64,000 nucleotides of DNA, taken from positions 51,232,971 through 51,296,970 of the forward strand of contig OV121082.1 of assembly GCA_921293015.1 (NCBI GenBank), given 5' to 3'. Origin of the DNA: Phorcus lineatus. Lineage: Eukaryota > Mollusca > Gastropoda > Trochida > Trochidae. A program made the translations under genes and the position numbers. Position 1 is the stretch's first letter. Each line of letters opens with the position of its first letter. Shown piece by piece: positions 30,298 to 43,438 of this stretch. A model generated the notes under the pieces. It did no database searches. It saw only the letters and a list, made by a program, of their open reading frames with translations, and was not told where the DNA came from.

Positions 30298-31361
30298 ACC
30301 AAATGTTACAGATGGATTTGCACACAGACAAAAGTACGATTTCGAGGTTATTTCCAATGAGATGGCAATAATTCTTGTTCTAGTCTTTTATATAAAATGA
30401 TTAGACACTGATTGACTTGCTCAATAAATGCCAGGGATTCAATCAGCAACCAATCAGTGTTGAGGTATTTGGTAATTGACACGCCCACAGACTGATTACT
30501 TCTAAAAACATCTTGAGTCGGCCTGATCGTTTGACCCAAGGAAAACATGAACAAGCACTACTCTTCTGCGTCAATACGAACAAGGTACTGCTCCACATCA
30601 TGACACCATGACATAACCTTGTAGTTAGATGGTTGTATACTTTCTCGTCAGAAGCAATCAAAGATTTATCGGGACAATATTGGTAAAATTTGAATTTGAG
30701 TGATTTTATTTACATTGATAGTGGTTTACTATTTTCCATAGGAGGGCAACCACATGTTTAGAGTTTAGCTCTACAACCTTTTTTACAACGCATGCTGAGT
30801 TAGGATGTCAAATGGCGGTTTCAGGGACCAACTCCATTAGTAAAGATTGTTTTTGAAGAGGATAGTTGCAATTCCTTCCGTAGTAGAGACCTGTCAAATA
30901 TAGACAAATGCAATGTAAGATGTTAAGTTTGAATTGGTATCTAAAGAACTAGAATACCTTTCGCTAACTAGACGTGTCAAACAGCTCGAAACTTTAAAGA
31001 AGTAAAACATGTGTCTTTTACTTTGTAAACACCACAGATTGGATTTAAATTTTCGCTGAATACTTCAGTGCAAAATGTAAGGCTATATTCAAACAGAATG
31101 CTTTCTGGGATTTCTTGTTTAATCCAATCTACGTCAATCTATACAGCTACGTTAAGAGCACCAGAACCATATCATGTGTTTTCATAACAGCGGAGGCAGA
31201 CAAAAGATTCCAATCTGTCTTTATTGATGCTTCTAAACGAGACTGAATGCATTTGAATAAGACTACAAACTTTCGTAAACAAGCAATGCCCTTTGGCTAT
31301 GAAAAAGAATATAAAACTTTGGCATTGCTGACCTAGGTGACATATACCATTAAACCTCAAC

Positions 31362-32009
31362 ATGAAACGCTCCTCGGACGTTATCTACACCTACTTGGAT
31401 AAAAGTAAAAGCGAATTTCAAAGGATTCCAAAGTTCAACTTTTCAGAAAATGGCAATCGATTAGTGGACTATTCTTTCACCGATGTCAGTGACAGTGATG
31501 ACGACTGTAGTGAAGATGGCATTTGCAAAATTGACCCACTTCAAAAGCTTCAATCGGACTTAGTCATTTTAAAATCAAAACTGAGTAGTACGCAAAAAAA
31601 CCGGTTTTCACAGTTGATGAAGTCAAAGCAGGGAGGAAGTCTGAGAATGAGAGCTTCTAGAAAGCTAAAGATTGAAGAAGACAAGGAAAAGCTAAGAAAT
31701 GAAGATGTCCTGCAACGGCTGAACACTGCCTTTTCTGAAGCAAAAAGCATCCCTTTTATCGATTCTTCATCGCCGATTGTAAAGAAACTAGGTGTAAATG
31801 GCAGCAAGTCTGCGTGTCACATATTTGACACCAACAGACCTTCCAAAAAACGCAAACTGGACATGAGTGTGCTGAAACGTTTTTCAAGAAAACACTTCAA
31901 CAAAAAATCCAAGAAAAAACTTCTCCACGGGAGAGGTGAAGACATTACCCATTCAGGTTGCCTTTTTGGGCTCTTGAAAGTTTATCGACACACAGATTAT
32001 CTTCAATGA
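31362..32009 (+). CDS. 215-aa array protein, copy 6
   Basis: Consensus protein, first 3' haplotype (cttaacc, gtgtcaat), AGA at Arg96; a first-class unit flanked by second-class units. Confidence 0.85.
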   Translation: MKRSSDVIYTYLDKSKSEFQRIPKFNFSENGNRLVDYSFTDVSDSDDDCSEDGICKIDPLQKLQSDLVILKSKLSSTQKNRFSQLMKSKQGGSLRMRASRKLKIEEDKEKLRNEDVLQRLNTAFSEAKSIPFIDSSSPIVKKLGVNGSKSACHIFDTNRPSKKRKLDMSVLKRFSRKHFNKKSKKKLLHGRGEDITHSGCLFGLLKVYRHTDYLQ

Positions 32010-32426
32010 AGTCGTGTTCATTCCAGTGATGTAAATGGATGCTCATATGTTTGACAGTGCTAATATACTGATGTTGATACCAATAAAGCATTTATATTTA
32101 TTCGAGTCTCCGTCTCCTTTTTGGATATGTCCAAGGTTTTATATCAGAATGTCAATACACGTTTTCATAATTTACTTAACCTTCTGCTGAAGTAAAACAT
32201 GCATTTACACCGTGCATTCATTGACACCGTGAATGCACAAAAAAGTTGAATCAAGAATATACTTTCGATAGAAGAATGCAGTGTCAATCTGGTAGGTAAC
32301 AAAAACAAATACCTTTCTCTTATCTTGAGATTGTTTTATTCAAAATCAACAATAGGTAGATAGTCAGACAAACTATAAACACATAAAGCACTTTAAACAT
32401 ATCAAACATAACAAAATGGGATGCAG

Positions 32427-32936
32427 TTAGTCCCTAACATTTAAACACAGTCCTTGTTTCAGCAGTAACTGCAGCATCGTCGTCCTTCTTTTGGATGATA
32501 GGTTGTCAGGCTCTGTCAACTTGCTTTGGGCTTTTTTCCTGGGCGATCTGTTTTTCCTAACAAATGTAACTCTTCGTGGACTGAATCGTCTGAATACGTC
32601 AGTGTCCTTTTTAATTTTCTTGAGGGGACTACCGCAGCAATCCTCTGTCTTCTTCAAAGTTTGAAGCAATAGCCTGCTCTTGCGTCTTTCTTCTTCTCCC
32701 TTCTCACTTTCTAAGGTCATATGAACCTTTTTCTGAATATAACCATGGTCGATACTTGAACAGTTGGCCGGCTCAACGTTTGCCAGTTCCTTTGATGTGA
32801 TGAATGATAGAAGATGTTCTATGGTATGGTTAAGAATGTTGGTTGACGTGTGTTCAAAACTGTCGTGTTCTTCGTCATCATCGCTCATTGAGTAGTTAAC
32901 TAGAGGAAAGTAATCTTCATGAAATGAAATATCCAT
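32427..32936 (-). CDS. 169-aa array protein, copy 7
   Basis: Consensus protein with an unaltered promoter. Confidence 0.82.
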   Translation of the reverse strand: MDISFHEDYFPLVNYSMSDDDEEHDSFEHTSTNILNHTIEHLLSFITSKELANVEPANCSSIDHGYIQKKVHMTLESEKGEEERRKSRLLLQTLKKTEDCCGSPLKKIKKDTDVFRRFSPRRVTFVRKNRSPRKKAQSKLTEPDNLSSKRRTTMLQLLLKQGLCLNVRD

Positions 32937-34000
32937 ACCAAATGTTACAGATGGATTTGCACACAGACAAAAGTACGATTTCGAGGTTATTTCCAATGAG
33001 ATGGCAATAATTCTTGTTCTAGTCTTTTATATAAAATGATTAGACACTGATTGACTTGCTCAATAAATGTCAGGGATTCAATCAGCAACCAATCAGTGTT
33101 GAGGTATTTGGTAATTGACACGCCCACAGACTGATTACTTCTAAAAACATCTTGAGTCGGCCTGATCGTTTGACCCAAGGAAAACATGAACAAGCACTAC
33201 TCTTCTGCGTCAATACGAACAAGGTACTGCTCCACATCATGACACCATGACATAACCTTGTAGTTAGATGGTTGTATACTTTCTCGTCAGAAGCAATCAA
33301 AGATTTATCGGGACAATATTGGTAAAATTTGAATTTGAGTGATTTTATTTACATTGATAGTGGTTTACTATTTTCCATAGGAGGGCAACCACATGTTTAG
33401 AGTTTAGCTCTACAACCTTTTTTACAACGCATGCTGAGTTAGGATGTCAAATGGCGGTTTCAGGGACCAACTCCAATAGTAAAGATTGTTTTTGAAGAGG
33501 ATAGTTGCAATTCCTTCCGTAGTAGAGACCTGTCAAATATAGACAAATGCAATGTAAGATGTTAAGTTTGAATTGGTATCTAAAGAACTAGAATACCTTT
33601 CGCTAACTAGACGTGTCAAACAGCTCGAAACTTTAAAGAAGTAAAACATGTGTCTTTTACTTTGTAAACACCACAGATTGGATTTAAATTTTCACTGAAT
33701 ACTTCAGTGCAAAATGTAAGGCTATATTCAAACAGAATGCTTTCTGGGATTTCTTGTTTAATCCAATCTACGTCAATCTATACAGCTACGTTAAGAGCAC
33801 CAGAACCATATCATGTGTTTTCATAACAGCGGAGGCAGACAAAAGATTCCAATCTGTCTTTATTGATGCTTCTAAACGAGACTGAATGCATTTGAATAAG
33901 ACTACAAACTTTCGTAAACAAGCAATGCCCTTTGGCTATGAAAAAGAATATAAAACTTTGGCATTGCTGACCTAGGTGACATATACCATTAAACCTCAAC

Positions 34001-34648
34001 ATGAAACGCTCCTCGGACGTTATCTACACCTACTTGGATAAAAGTAAAAGCGAATTTCAAAGGATTCCAAAGTTCAACTTTTCAGAAAATGGCAATCGAT
34101 TAGTGGACTATTCTTTCACCGATGTCAGTGACAGTGATGACGACTGTAGTGAAGATGGCATTTGCAAAATTGACCCACTTCAAAAGCTTCAATCGGACTT
34201 AGTCATTTTAAAATCAAAACTGAGTAGTACGCAAAAAAACCGGTTTTCACAGTTGATGAAGTCAAAGCAGGGAGGAAGTCTGAGGATGAGAGCTTCTAGA
34301 AAGCTAAAGATTGAAGAAGACAAGGAAAAGCTAAGAAATGAAGATGTCCTGCAACGGCTGAACACTGCCTTTTCTGAAGCAAAAAGCATCCCTTTTATCG
34401 ATTCTTCATCGCCGATTGTAAAGAAACTAGGTGTAAATGGCAGCAAGTCTGCGTGTCACATATTTGACACCAACAGACCTTCCAAAAAACGCAAACTGGA
34501 CATGAGTGTGCTGAAACGTTTTTCAAGAAAACACTTCAACAAAAAATCCAAGAAAAAACTTCTCCACGGGAGAGGTGAAGACATTACCCATTCAGGTTGC
34601 CTTTTTGGGCTCTTGAAAGTTTATCGACACACAGATTATCTTCAATGA
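34001..34648 (+). CDS. 215-aa array protein, copy 7
   Basis: Consensus protein, AGG at Arg96, second 3' haplotype. The unit is 2,612 bp because of a 27-bp deletion in the divergent region (junction near 35903). Confidence 0.85.
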   Translation: MKRSSDVIYTYLDKSKSEFQRIPKFNFSENGNRLVDYSFTDVSDSDDDCSEDGICKIDPLQKLQSDLVILKSKLSSTQKNRFSQLMKSKQGGSLRMRASRKLKIEEDKEKLRNEDVLQRLNTAFSEAKSIPFIDSSSPIVKKLGVNGSKSACHIFDTNRPSKKRKLDMSVLKRFSRKHFNKKSKKKLLHGRGEDITHSGCLFGLLKVYRHTDYLQ

Positions 34649-35065
34649 AGTCGTGTTCATTCCAGTGATGTAAATGGATGCTCATATGTTTGACAGTGCT
34701 AATATACTGATGTTGATACCAATAAAGCATTTATATTTATTCGAGTCTCCGTCTCCTTTTTGGATATGTCCAAGGTTTTATATCAGAATGTCAATACACG
34801 TTTTCATAATTTACGTAACCTTCTGCTGAAGTAAAACATGCATTTACACCGTGCATTCATTGACACCGTGAATGCACAAAAAAGTTGAATCAAGAATATA
34901 CTTTCGATAGAAGAATGCAGTGTAAATCTGGTAGGTAACAAAAACAAATACCTTTCTCTTATCTTGAGATTGTTTTATTCAAAATCAACAATAGGTAGAT
35001 AGTCAGACAAACTATAAACACATAAAGCACTTTAAACATATCAAACATAACAAAATGGGATGCAG

Positions 35066-35575
35066 TTAGTCCCTAACATTTAAACACAGTCCTTGTTTCA
35101 GCAGTAACTGCAGCATCGTCGTCCTTCTTTTGGATGATAGGTTGTCAGGCTCTGTCAACTTGCTTTGGGCTTTTTTCCTGGGCGATCTGTTTTTCCTAAC
35201 AAATGTAACTCTTCGTGGACTGAATCGTCTGAATACGTCAGTGTCCTTTTTAATTTTCTTGAGGGGACTACCGCAGCAATCCTCTGTCTTCTTCAAAGTT
35301 TGAAGCAATAGCCTGCTCTTGCGTCTTTCTTCTTCTCCCTTCTCACTTTCTAAGGTCATATGAACTTTTTTCTGAATATAACCATGGTCGATACTTGAAC
35401 AGTTGGCCGGCTCAACGTTTGCCAGTTCCTTTGATGTGATGAATGATAGAAGATGTTCTATGGTATGGTTAAGAATGTTGGTTGACGTGTGTTCAAAACT
35501 GTCGTGTTCTTCGTCATCATCGCTCATTGAGTAGTTAACTAGAGGAAAGTAATCTTCATGAAATGAAATATCCAT
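35066..35575 (-). CDS. 169-aa array protein, copy 8
   Basis: Consensus protein. The 27-bp deletion lies about 330 bp upstream of its ATG, beyond the TATA and CCAAT boxes. Confidence 0.82.
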   Translation of the reverse strand: MDISFHEDYFPLVNYSMSDDDEEHDSFEHTSTNILNHTIEHLLSFITSKELANVEPANCSSIDHGYIQKKVHMTLESEKGEEERRKSRLLLQTLKKTEDCCGSPLKKIKKDTDVFRRFSPRRVTFVRKNRSPRKKAQSKLTEPDNLSSKRRTTMLQLLLKQGLCLNVRD

Positions 35576-36612
35576 ACCAAATGTTACAGATGGATTTGCA
35601 CACAGACAAAAGTACGATTTCGAGGTTATTTCCAATGAGATGGCAATAATTCTTGTTCTAGTCTTTTATATAAAATGATTAGACACTGATTGACTTGCTC
35701 AATAAATGTCAGGGATTCAATCAGCAACCAATCAGTGTTGAGGTATTTGGTAATTGACACGCCCACAGACTGATTACTTCTAAAAACATCTTGAGTCGGC
35801 CTGATCGTTTGACCCAAGGAAAACATGAACAAGCACTACTCTTCTGCGTCAATACGAACAAGGTACTGCTCCACATCATGACACCATGACATAACCTTGT
35901 AGAAGCAATCAAAGATTTATCGGGACAATATTGGTAAAATTTGAATTTGAGTGATTTTATTTACATTGATAGTGGTTTACTATTTTCCATAGGAGGGCAA
36001 CCACATGTTTAGAGTTTAGCTCTACAACCTTTTTTACAACGCATGCTGAGTTAGGATGTCAAATGGCGGTTTCAGGGACCAACTCCAATAGTAAAGATTG
36101 TTTTTGAAGAGGATAGTTGCAATTCCTTCCGTAGTAGAGACCTGTCAAATATAGACAAATGCAATGTAAGATGTTAAGTTTGAATTGGTATCTAAAGAAC
36201 TAGAATACCTTTCGCTAACTAGACGTGTCAAACAGCTCGAAACTTTAAAGAAGTAAAACATGTGTCTTTTACTTTGTAAACACCACAGATTGGATTTAAA
36301 TTTTCACTGAATACTTCAGTGCAAAATGTAAGGCTATATTCAAACAGAATGCTTTCTGGGATTTCTTGTTTAATCCAATCTACGTCAATCTATACAGCTA
36401 CGTTAAGAGCACCAGAACCATATCATGTGTTTTCATAACAGCGGAGGCAGACAAAAGATTCCAATCTGTCTTTATTGATGCTTCTAAACGAGACTGAATG
36501 CATTTGAATAAGACTACAAACTTTCGTAAACAAGCAATGCCCTTTGGCTATGAAAAAGAATATAAAACTTTGGCATTGCTGACCTAGGTGACATATACCA
36601 TTAAACCTCAAC

Positions 36613-37260
36613 ATGAAACGCTCCTCGGACGTTATCTACACCTACTTGGATAAAAGTAAAAGCGAATTTCAAAGGATTCCAAAGTTCAACTTTTCAGAAA
36701 ATGGCAATCGATTAGTGGACTATTCTTTCACCGATGTCAGTGACAGTGATGACGACTGTAGTGAAGATGGCATTTGCAAAATTGACCCACTTCAAAAGCT
36801 TCAATCGGACTTAGTCATTTTAAAATCAAAACTGAGTAGTACGCAAAAAAACCGGTTTTCACAGTTGATGAAGTCAAAGCAGGGAGGAAGTCTGAGGATG
36901 AGAGCTTCTAGAAAGCTAAAGATTGAAGAAGACAAGGAAAAGCTAAGAAATGAAGATGTCCTGCAACGGCTGAACACTGCCTTTTCTGAAGCAAAAAGCA
37001 TCCCTTTTATCGATTCTTCATCGCCGATTGTAAAGAAACTAGGTGTAAATGGCAGCAAGTCTGCGTGTCACATATTTGACACCAACAGACCTTCCAAAAA
37101 ACGCAAACTGGACATGAGTGTGCTGAAACGTTTTTCAAGAAAACACTTCAACAAAAAATCCAAGAAAAAACTTCTCCACGGGAGAGGTGAAGACATTACC
37201 CATTCAGGTTGCCTTTTTGGGCTCTTGAAAGTTTATCGACACACAGATTATCTTCAATGA
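36613..37260 (+). CDS. 215-aa array protein, copy 8
   Basis: Consensus protein; second consecutive 2,612-bp unit with the 27-bp deletion (junction near 38515). Confidence 0.85.
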   Translation: MKRSSDVIYTYLDKSKSEFQRIPKFNFSENGNRLVDYSFTDVSDSDDDCSEDGICKIDPLQKLQSDLVILKSKLSSTQKNRFSQLMKSKQGGSLRMRASRKLKIEEDKEKLRNEDVLQRLNTAFSEAKSIPFIDSSSPIVKKLGVNGSKSACHIFDTNRPSKKRKLDMSVLKRFSRKHFNKKSKKKLLHGRGEDITHSGCLFGLLKVYRHTDYLQ

Positions 37261-37677
37261 AGTCGTGTTCATTCCAGTGATGTAAATGGATGCTCATATG
37301 TTTGACAGTGCTAATATACTGATGTTGATACCAATAAAGCATTTATATTTATTCGAGTCTCCGTCTCCTTTTTGGATATGTCCAAGGTTTTATATCAGAA
37401 TGTCAATACACGTTTTCATAATTTACGTAACCTTCTGCTGAAGTAAAACATGCATTTACACCGTGCATTCATTGACACCGTGAATGCACAAAAAAGTTGA
37501 ATCAAGAATATACTTTCGATAGAAGAATGCAGTGTAAATCTGGTAGGTAACAAAAACAAATACCTTTCTCTTATCTTGAGATTGTTTTATTCAAAATCAA
37601 CAATAGGTAGATAGTCAGACAAACTATAAACACATAAAGCACTTTAAACATATCAAACATAACAAAATGGGATGCAG

Positions 37678-38187
37678 TTAGTCCCTAACATTTAAACACA
37701 GTCCTTGTTTCAGCAGTAACTGCAGCATCGTCGTCCTTCTTTTGGATGATAGGTTGTCAGGCTCTGTCAACTTGCTTTGGGCTTTTTTCCTGGGCGATCT
37801 GTTTTTCCTAACAAATGTAACTCTTCGTGGACTGAATCGTCTGAATACGTCAGTGTCCTTTTTAATTTTCTTGAGGGGACTACCGCAGCAATCCTCTGTC
37901 TTCTTCAAAGTTTGAAGCAATAGCCTGCTCTTGCGTCTTTCTTCTTCTCCCTTCTCACTTTCTAAGGTCATATGAACTTTTTTCTGAATATAACCATGGT
38001 CGATACTTGAACAGTTGGCCGGCTCAACGTTTGCCAGTTCCTTTGATGTGATGAATGATAGAAGATGTTCTATGGTATGGTTAAGAATGTTGGTTGACGT
38101 GTGTTCAAAACTGTCGTGTTCTTCGTCATCATCGCTCATTGAGTAGTTAACTAGAGGAAAGTAATCTTCATGAAATGAAATATCCAT
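37678..38187 (-). CDS. 169-aa array protein, copy 9
   Basis: Consensus protein; shares the shortened divergent region with copy 8, so the two units probably arose by local duplication. Confidence 0.82.
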   Translation of the reverse strand: MDISFHEDYFPLVNYSMSDDDEEHDSFEHTSTNILNHTIEHLLSFITSKELANVEPANCSSIDHGYIQKKVHMTLESEKGEEERRKSRLLLQTLKKTEDCCGSPLKKIKKDTDVFRRFSPRRVTFVRKNRSPRKKAQSKLTEPDNLSSKRRTTMLQLLLKQGLCLNVRD

Positions 38188-39224
38188 ACCAAATGTTACA
38201 GATGGATTTGCACACAGACAAAAGTACGATTTCGAGGTTATTTCCAATGAGATGGCAATAATTCTTGTTCTAGTCTTTTATATAAAATGATTAGACACTG
38301 ATTGACTTGCTCAATAAATGTCAGGGATTCAATCAGCAACCAATCAGTGTTGAGGTATTTGGTAATTGACACGCCCACAGACTGATTACTTCTAAAAACA
38401 TCTTGAGTCGGCCTGATCGTTTGACCCAAGGAAAACATGAACAAGCACTACTCTTCTGCGTCAATACGAACAAGGTACTGCTCCACATCATGACACCATG
38501 ACATAACCTTGTAGAAGCAATCAAAGATTTATCGGGACAATATTGGTAAAATTTGAATTTGAGTGATTTTATTTACATTGATAGTGGTTTACTATTTTCC
38601 ATAGGAGGGCAACCACATGTTTAGAGTTTAGCTCTACAACCTTTTTTACAACGCATGCTGAGTTAGGATGTCAAATGGCGGTTTCAGGGACCAACTCCAA
38701 TAGTAAAGATTGTTTTTGAAGAGGATAGTTGCAATTCCTTCCGTAGTAGAGACCTGTCAAATATAGACAAATGCAATGTAAGATGTTAAGTTTGAATTGG
38801 TATCTAAAGAACTAGAATACCTTTCGCTAACTAGACGTGTCAAACAGCTCGAAACTTTAAAGAAGTAAAACATGTGTCTTTTACTTTGTAAACACCACAG
38901 ATTGGATTTAAATTTTCACTGAATACTTCAGTGCAAAATGTAAGGCTATATTCAAACAGAATGCTTTCTGGGATTTCTTGTTTAATCCAATCTACGTCAA
39001 TCTATACAGCTACGTTAAGAGCACCAGAACCATATCATGTGTTTTCATAACAGCGGAGGCAGACAAAAGATTCCAATCTGTCTTTATTGATGCTTCTAAA
39101 CGAGACTGAATGCATTTGAATAAGACTACAAACTTTCGTAAACAAGCAATGCCCTTTGGCTATGAAAAAGAATATAAAACTTTGGCATTGCTGACCTAGG
39201 TGACATATACCATTAAACCTCAAC

Positions 39225-39872
39225 ATGAAACGCTCCTCGGACGTTATCTACACCTACTTGGATAAAAGTAAAAGCGAATTTCAAAGGATTCCAAAGTTCA
39301 ACTTTTCAGAAAATGGCAATCGATTAGTGGACTATTCTTTCACCGATGTCAGTGACAGTGATGACGACTGTAGTGAAGATGGCATTTGCAAAATTGACCC
39401 ACTTCAAAAGCTTCAATCGGACTTAGTCATTTTAAAATCAAAACTGAGTAGTACGCAAAAAAACCGGTTTTCACAGTTGATGAAGTCAAAGCAGGGAGGA
39501 AGTCTGAGGATGAGAGCTTCTAGAAAGCTAAAGATTGAAGAAGACAAGGAAAAGCTAAGAAATGAAGATGTCCTGCAACGGCTGAACACTGCCTTTTCTG
39601 AAGCAAAAAGCATCCCTTTTATCGATTCTTCATCGCCGATTGTAAAGAAACTAGGTGTAAATGGCAGCAAGTCTGCGTGTCACATATTTGACACCAACAG
39701 ACCTTCCAAAAAACGCAAACTGGACATGAGTGTGCTGAAACGTTTTTCAAGAAAACACTTCAACAAAAAATCCAAGAAAAAACTTCTCCACGGGAGAGGT
39801 GAAGACATTACCCATTCAGGTTGCCTTTTTGGGCTCTTGAAAGTTTATCGACACACAGATTATCTTCAATGA
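39225..39872 (+). CDS. 215-aa array protein, copy 9
   Basis: Consensus protein, AGG at Arg96; the following unit length returns to 2,639 bp. Confidence 0.85.
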   Translation: MKRSSDVIYTYLDKSKSEFQRIPKFNFSENGNRLVDYSFTDVSDSDDDCSEDGICKIDPLQKLQSDLVILKSKLSSTQKNRFSQLMKSKQGGSLRMRASRKLKIEEDKEKLRNEDVLQRLNTAFSEAKSIPFIDSSSPIVKKLGVNGSKSACHIFDTNRPSKKRKLDMSVLKRFSRKHFNKKSKKKLLHGRGEDITHSGCLFGLLKVYRHTDYLQ

Positions 39873-40289
39873 AGTCGTGTTCATTCCAGTGATGTAAATG
39901 GATGCTCATATGTTTGACAGTGCTAATATACTGATGTTGATACCAATAAAGCATTTATATTTATTCGAGTCTCCGTCTCCTTTTTGGATATGTCCAAGGT
40001 TTTATATCAGAATGTCAATACACGTTTTCATAATTTACGTAACCTTCTGCTGAAGTAAAACATGCATTTACACCGTGCATTCATTGACACCGTGAATGCA
40101 CAAAAAAGTTGAATCAAGAATATACTTTCGATAGAAGAATGCAGTGTAAATCTGGTAGGTAACAAAAACAAATACCTTTCTCTTATCTTGAGATTGTTTT
40201 ATTCAAAATCAACAATAGGTAGATAGTCAGACAAACTATAAACACATAAAGCACTTTAAACATATCAAACATAACAAAATGGGATGCAG

Positions 40290-40799
40290 TTAGTCCCTAA
40301 CATTTAAACACAGTCCTTGTTTCAGCAGTAACTGCAGCATCGTCGTCCTTCTTTTGGATGATAGGTTGTCAGGCTCTGTCAACTTGCTTTGGGCTTTTTT
40401 CCTGGGCGATCTGTTTTTCCTAACAAATGTAACTCTTCGTGGACTGAATCGTCTGAATACGTCAGTGTCCTTTTTAATTTTCTTGAGGGGACTACCGCAG
40501 CAATCCTCTGTCTTCTTCAAAGTTTGAAGCAATAGCCTGCTCTTGCGTCTTTCTTCTTCTCCCTTCTCACTTTCTAAGGTCATATGAACCTTTTTCTGAA
40601 TATAACCATGGTCGATACTTGAACAGTTGGCCGGCTCAACGTTTGCCAGTTCCTTTGATGTGATGAATGATAGAAGATGTTCTATGGTATGGTTAAGAAT
40701 GTTGGTTGACGTGTGTTCAAAACTGTCGTGTTCTTCGTCATCATCGCTCATTGAGTAGTTAACTAGAGGAAAGTAATCTTCATGAAATGAAATATCCAT
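40290..40799 (-). CDS. 169-aa array protein, copy 10
   Basis: Consensus protein with full-length divergent region. Confidence 0.82.
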   Translation of the reverse strand: MDISFHEDYFPLVNYSMSDDDEEHDSFEHTSTNILNHTIEHLLSFITSKELANVEPANCSSIDHGYIQKKVHMTLESEKGEEERRKSRLLLQTLKKTEDCCGSPLKKIKKDTDVFRRFSPRRVTFVRKNRSPRKKAQSKLTEPDNLSSKRRTTMLQLLLKQGLCLNVRD

Positions 40800-41863
40800 A
40801 CCAAATGTTACAGATGGATTTGCACACAGACAAAAGTACGATTTCGAGGTTATTTCCAATGAGATGGCAATAATTCTTGTTCTAGTCTTTTATATAAAAT
40901 GATTAGACACTGATTGACTTGCTCAATAAATGTCAGGGATTCAATCAGCAACCAATCAGTGTTGAGGTATTTGGTAATTGACACGCCCACAGACTGATTA
41001 CTTCTAAAAACATCTTGAGTCGGCCTGATCGTTTGACCCAAGGAAAACATGAACAAGCACTACTCTTCTGCGTCAATACGAACAAGGTACTGCTCCACAT
41101 CATGACACCATGACATAACCTTGTAGTTAGATGGTTGTATACTTTCTCGTCAGAAGCAATCAAAGATTTATCGGGACAATATTGGTAAAATTTGAATTTG
41201 AGTGATTTTATTTACATTGATAGTGGTTTACTATTTTCCATAGGAGGGCAACCACATGTTTAGAGTTTAGCTCTACAACCTTTTTTACAACGCATGCTGA
41301 GTTAGGATGTCAAATGGCGGTTTCAGGGACCAACTCCAATAGTAAAGATTGTTTTTGAAGAGGATAGTTGCAATTCCTTCCGTAGTAGAGACCTGTCAAA
41401 TATAGACAAATGCAATGTAAGATGTTAAGTTTGAATTGGTATCTAAAGAACTAGAATACCTTTCGCTAACTAGACGTGTCAAACAGCTCGAAACTTTAAA
41501 GAAGTAAAACATGTGTCTTTTACTTTGTAAACACCACAGATTGGATTTAAATTTTCGCTGAATACTTCAGTGCAAAATGTAAGGCTATATTCAAACAGAA
41601 TGCTTTCTGGGATTTCTTGTTTAATCCAATCTACGTCAATCTATACAGCTACGTTAAGAGCACCAGAACCATATCATGTGTTTTCATAACAGCGGAGGCA
41701 GACAAAAGATTCCAATCTGTCTTTATTGATGCTTCTAAACGAGACTGAATGCATTTGAATAAGACTACAAACTTTCGTAAACAAGCAATGCCCTTTGGCT
41801 ATGAAAAAGAATATAAAACTTTGGCATTGCTGACCTAGGTGACATATACCATTAAACCTCAAC

Positions 41864-42511
41864 ATGAAACGCTCCTCGGACGTTATCTACACCTACTTGG
41901 ATAAAAGTAAAAGCGAATTTCAAAGGATTCCAAAGTTCAACTTTTCAGAAAATGGCAATCGATTAGTGGACTATTCTTTCACCGATGTCAGTGACAGTGA
42001 TGACGACTGTAGTGAAGATGGCATTTGCAAAATTGACCCACTTCAAAAGCTTCAATCGGACTTAGTCATTTTAAAATCAAAACTGAGTAGTACGCAAAAA
42101 AACCGGTTTTCACAGTTGATGAAGTCAAAGCAGGGAGGAAGTCTGAGAATGAGAGCTTCTAGAAAGCTAAAGATTGAAGAAGACAAGGAAAAGCTAAGAA
42201 ATGAAGATGTCCTGCAACGGCTGAACACTGCCTTTTCTGAAGCAAAAAGCATCCCTTTTATCGATTCTTCATCGCCGATTGTAAAGAAACTAGGTGTAAA
42301 TGGCAGCAAGTCTGCGTGTCACATATTTGACACCAACAGACCTTCCAAAAAACGCAAACTGGACATGAGTGTGCTGAAACGTTTTTCAAGAAAACACTTC
42401 AACAAAAAATCCAAGAAAAAACTTCTCCACGGGAGAGGTGAAGACATTACCCATTCAGGTTGCCTTTTTGGGCTCTTGAAAGTTTATCGACACACAGATT
42501 ATCTTCAATGA
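41864..42511 (+). CDS. 215-aa array protein, copy 10
   Basis: Consensus protein, AGA at Arg96 combined with the second 3' haplotype, a recombinant combination. Third unit with the 27-bp deletion (junction near 43766). Confidence 0.85.
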   Translation: MKRSSDVIYTYLDKSKSEFQRIPKFNFSENGNRLVDYSFTDVSDSDDDCSEDGICKIDPLQKLQSDLVILKSKLSSTQKNRFSQLMKSKQGGSLRMRASRKLKIEEDKEKLRNEDVLQRLNTAFSEAKSIPFIDSSSPIVKKLGVNGSKSACHIFDTNRPSKKRKLDMSVLKRFSRKHFNKKSKKKLLHGRGEDITHSGCLFGLLKVYRHTDYLQ

Positions 42512-42928
42512 AGTCGTGTTCATTCCAGTGATGTAAATGGATGCTCATATGTTTGACAGTGCTAATATACTGATGTTGATACCAATAAAGCATTTATATT
42601 TATTCGAGTCTCCGTCTCCTTTTTGGATATGTCCAAGGTTTTATATCAGAATGTCAATACACGTTTTCATAATTTACGTAACCTTCTGCTGAAGTAAAAC
42701 ATGCATTTACACCGTGCATTCATTGACACCGTGAATGCACAAAAAAGTTGAATCAAGAATATACTTTCGATAGAAGAATGCAGTGTAAATCTGGTAGGTA
42801 ACAAAAACAAATACCTTTCTCTTATCTTGAGATTGTTTTATTCAAAATCAACAATAGGTAGATAGTCAGACAAACTATAAACACATAAAGCACTTTAAAC
42901 ATATCAAACATAACAAAATGGGATGCAG

Positions 42929-43438
42929 TTAGTCCCTAACATTTAAACACAGTCCTTGTTTCAGCAGTAACTGCAGCATCGTCGTCCTTCTTTTGGATGA
43001 TAGGTTGTCAGGCTCTGTCAACTTGCTTTGGGCTTTTTTCCTGGGCGATCTGTTTTTCCTAACAAATGTAACTCTTCGTGGACTGAATCGTCTGAATACG
43101 TCAGTGTCCTTTTTAATTTTCTTGAGGGGACTACCGCAGCAATCCTCTGTCTTCTTCAAAGTTTGAAGCAATAGCCTGCTCTTGCGTCTTTCTTCTTCTC
43201 CCTTCTCACTTTCTAAGGTCATATGAACTTTTTTCTGAATATAACCATGGTCGATACTTGAACAGTTGGCCGGCTCAACGTTTGCCAGTTCCTTTGATGT
43301 GATGAATGATAGAAGATGTTCTATGGTATGGTTAAGAATGTTGGTTGACGTGTGTTCAAAACTGTCGTGTTCTTCGTCATCATCGCTCATTGAGTAGTTA
43401 ACTAGAGGAAAGTAATCTTCATGAAATGAAATATCCAT
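42929..43438 (-). CDS. 169-aa array protein, copy 11
   Basis: Consensus protein; shortened divergent region. Confidence 0.82.
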   Translation of the reverse strand: MDISFHEDYFPLVNYSMSDDDEEHDSFEHTSTNILNHTIEHLLSFITSKELANVEPANCSSIDHGYIQKKVHMTLESEKGEEERRKSRLLLQTLKKTEDCCGSPLKKIKKDTDVFRRFSPRRVTFVRKNRSPRKKAQSKLTEPDNLSSKRRTTMLQLLLKQGLCLNVRD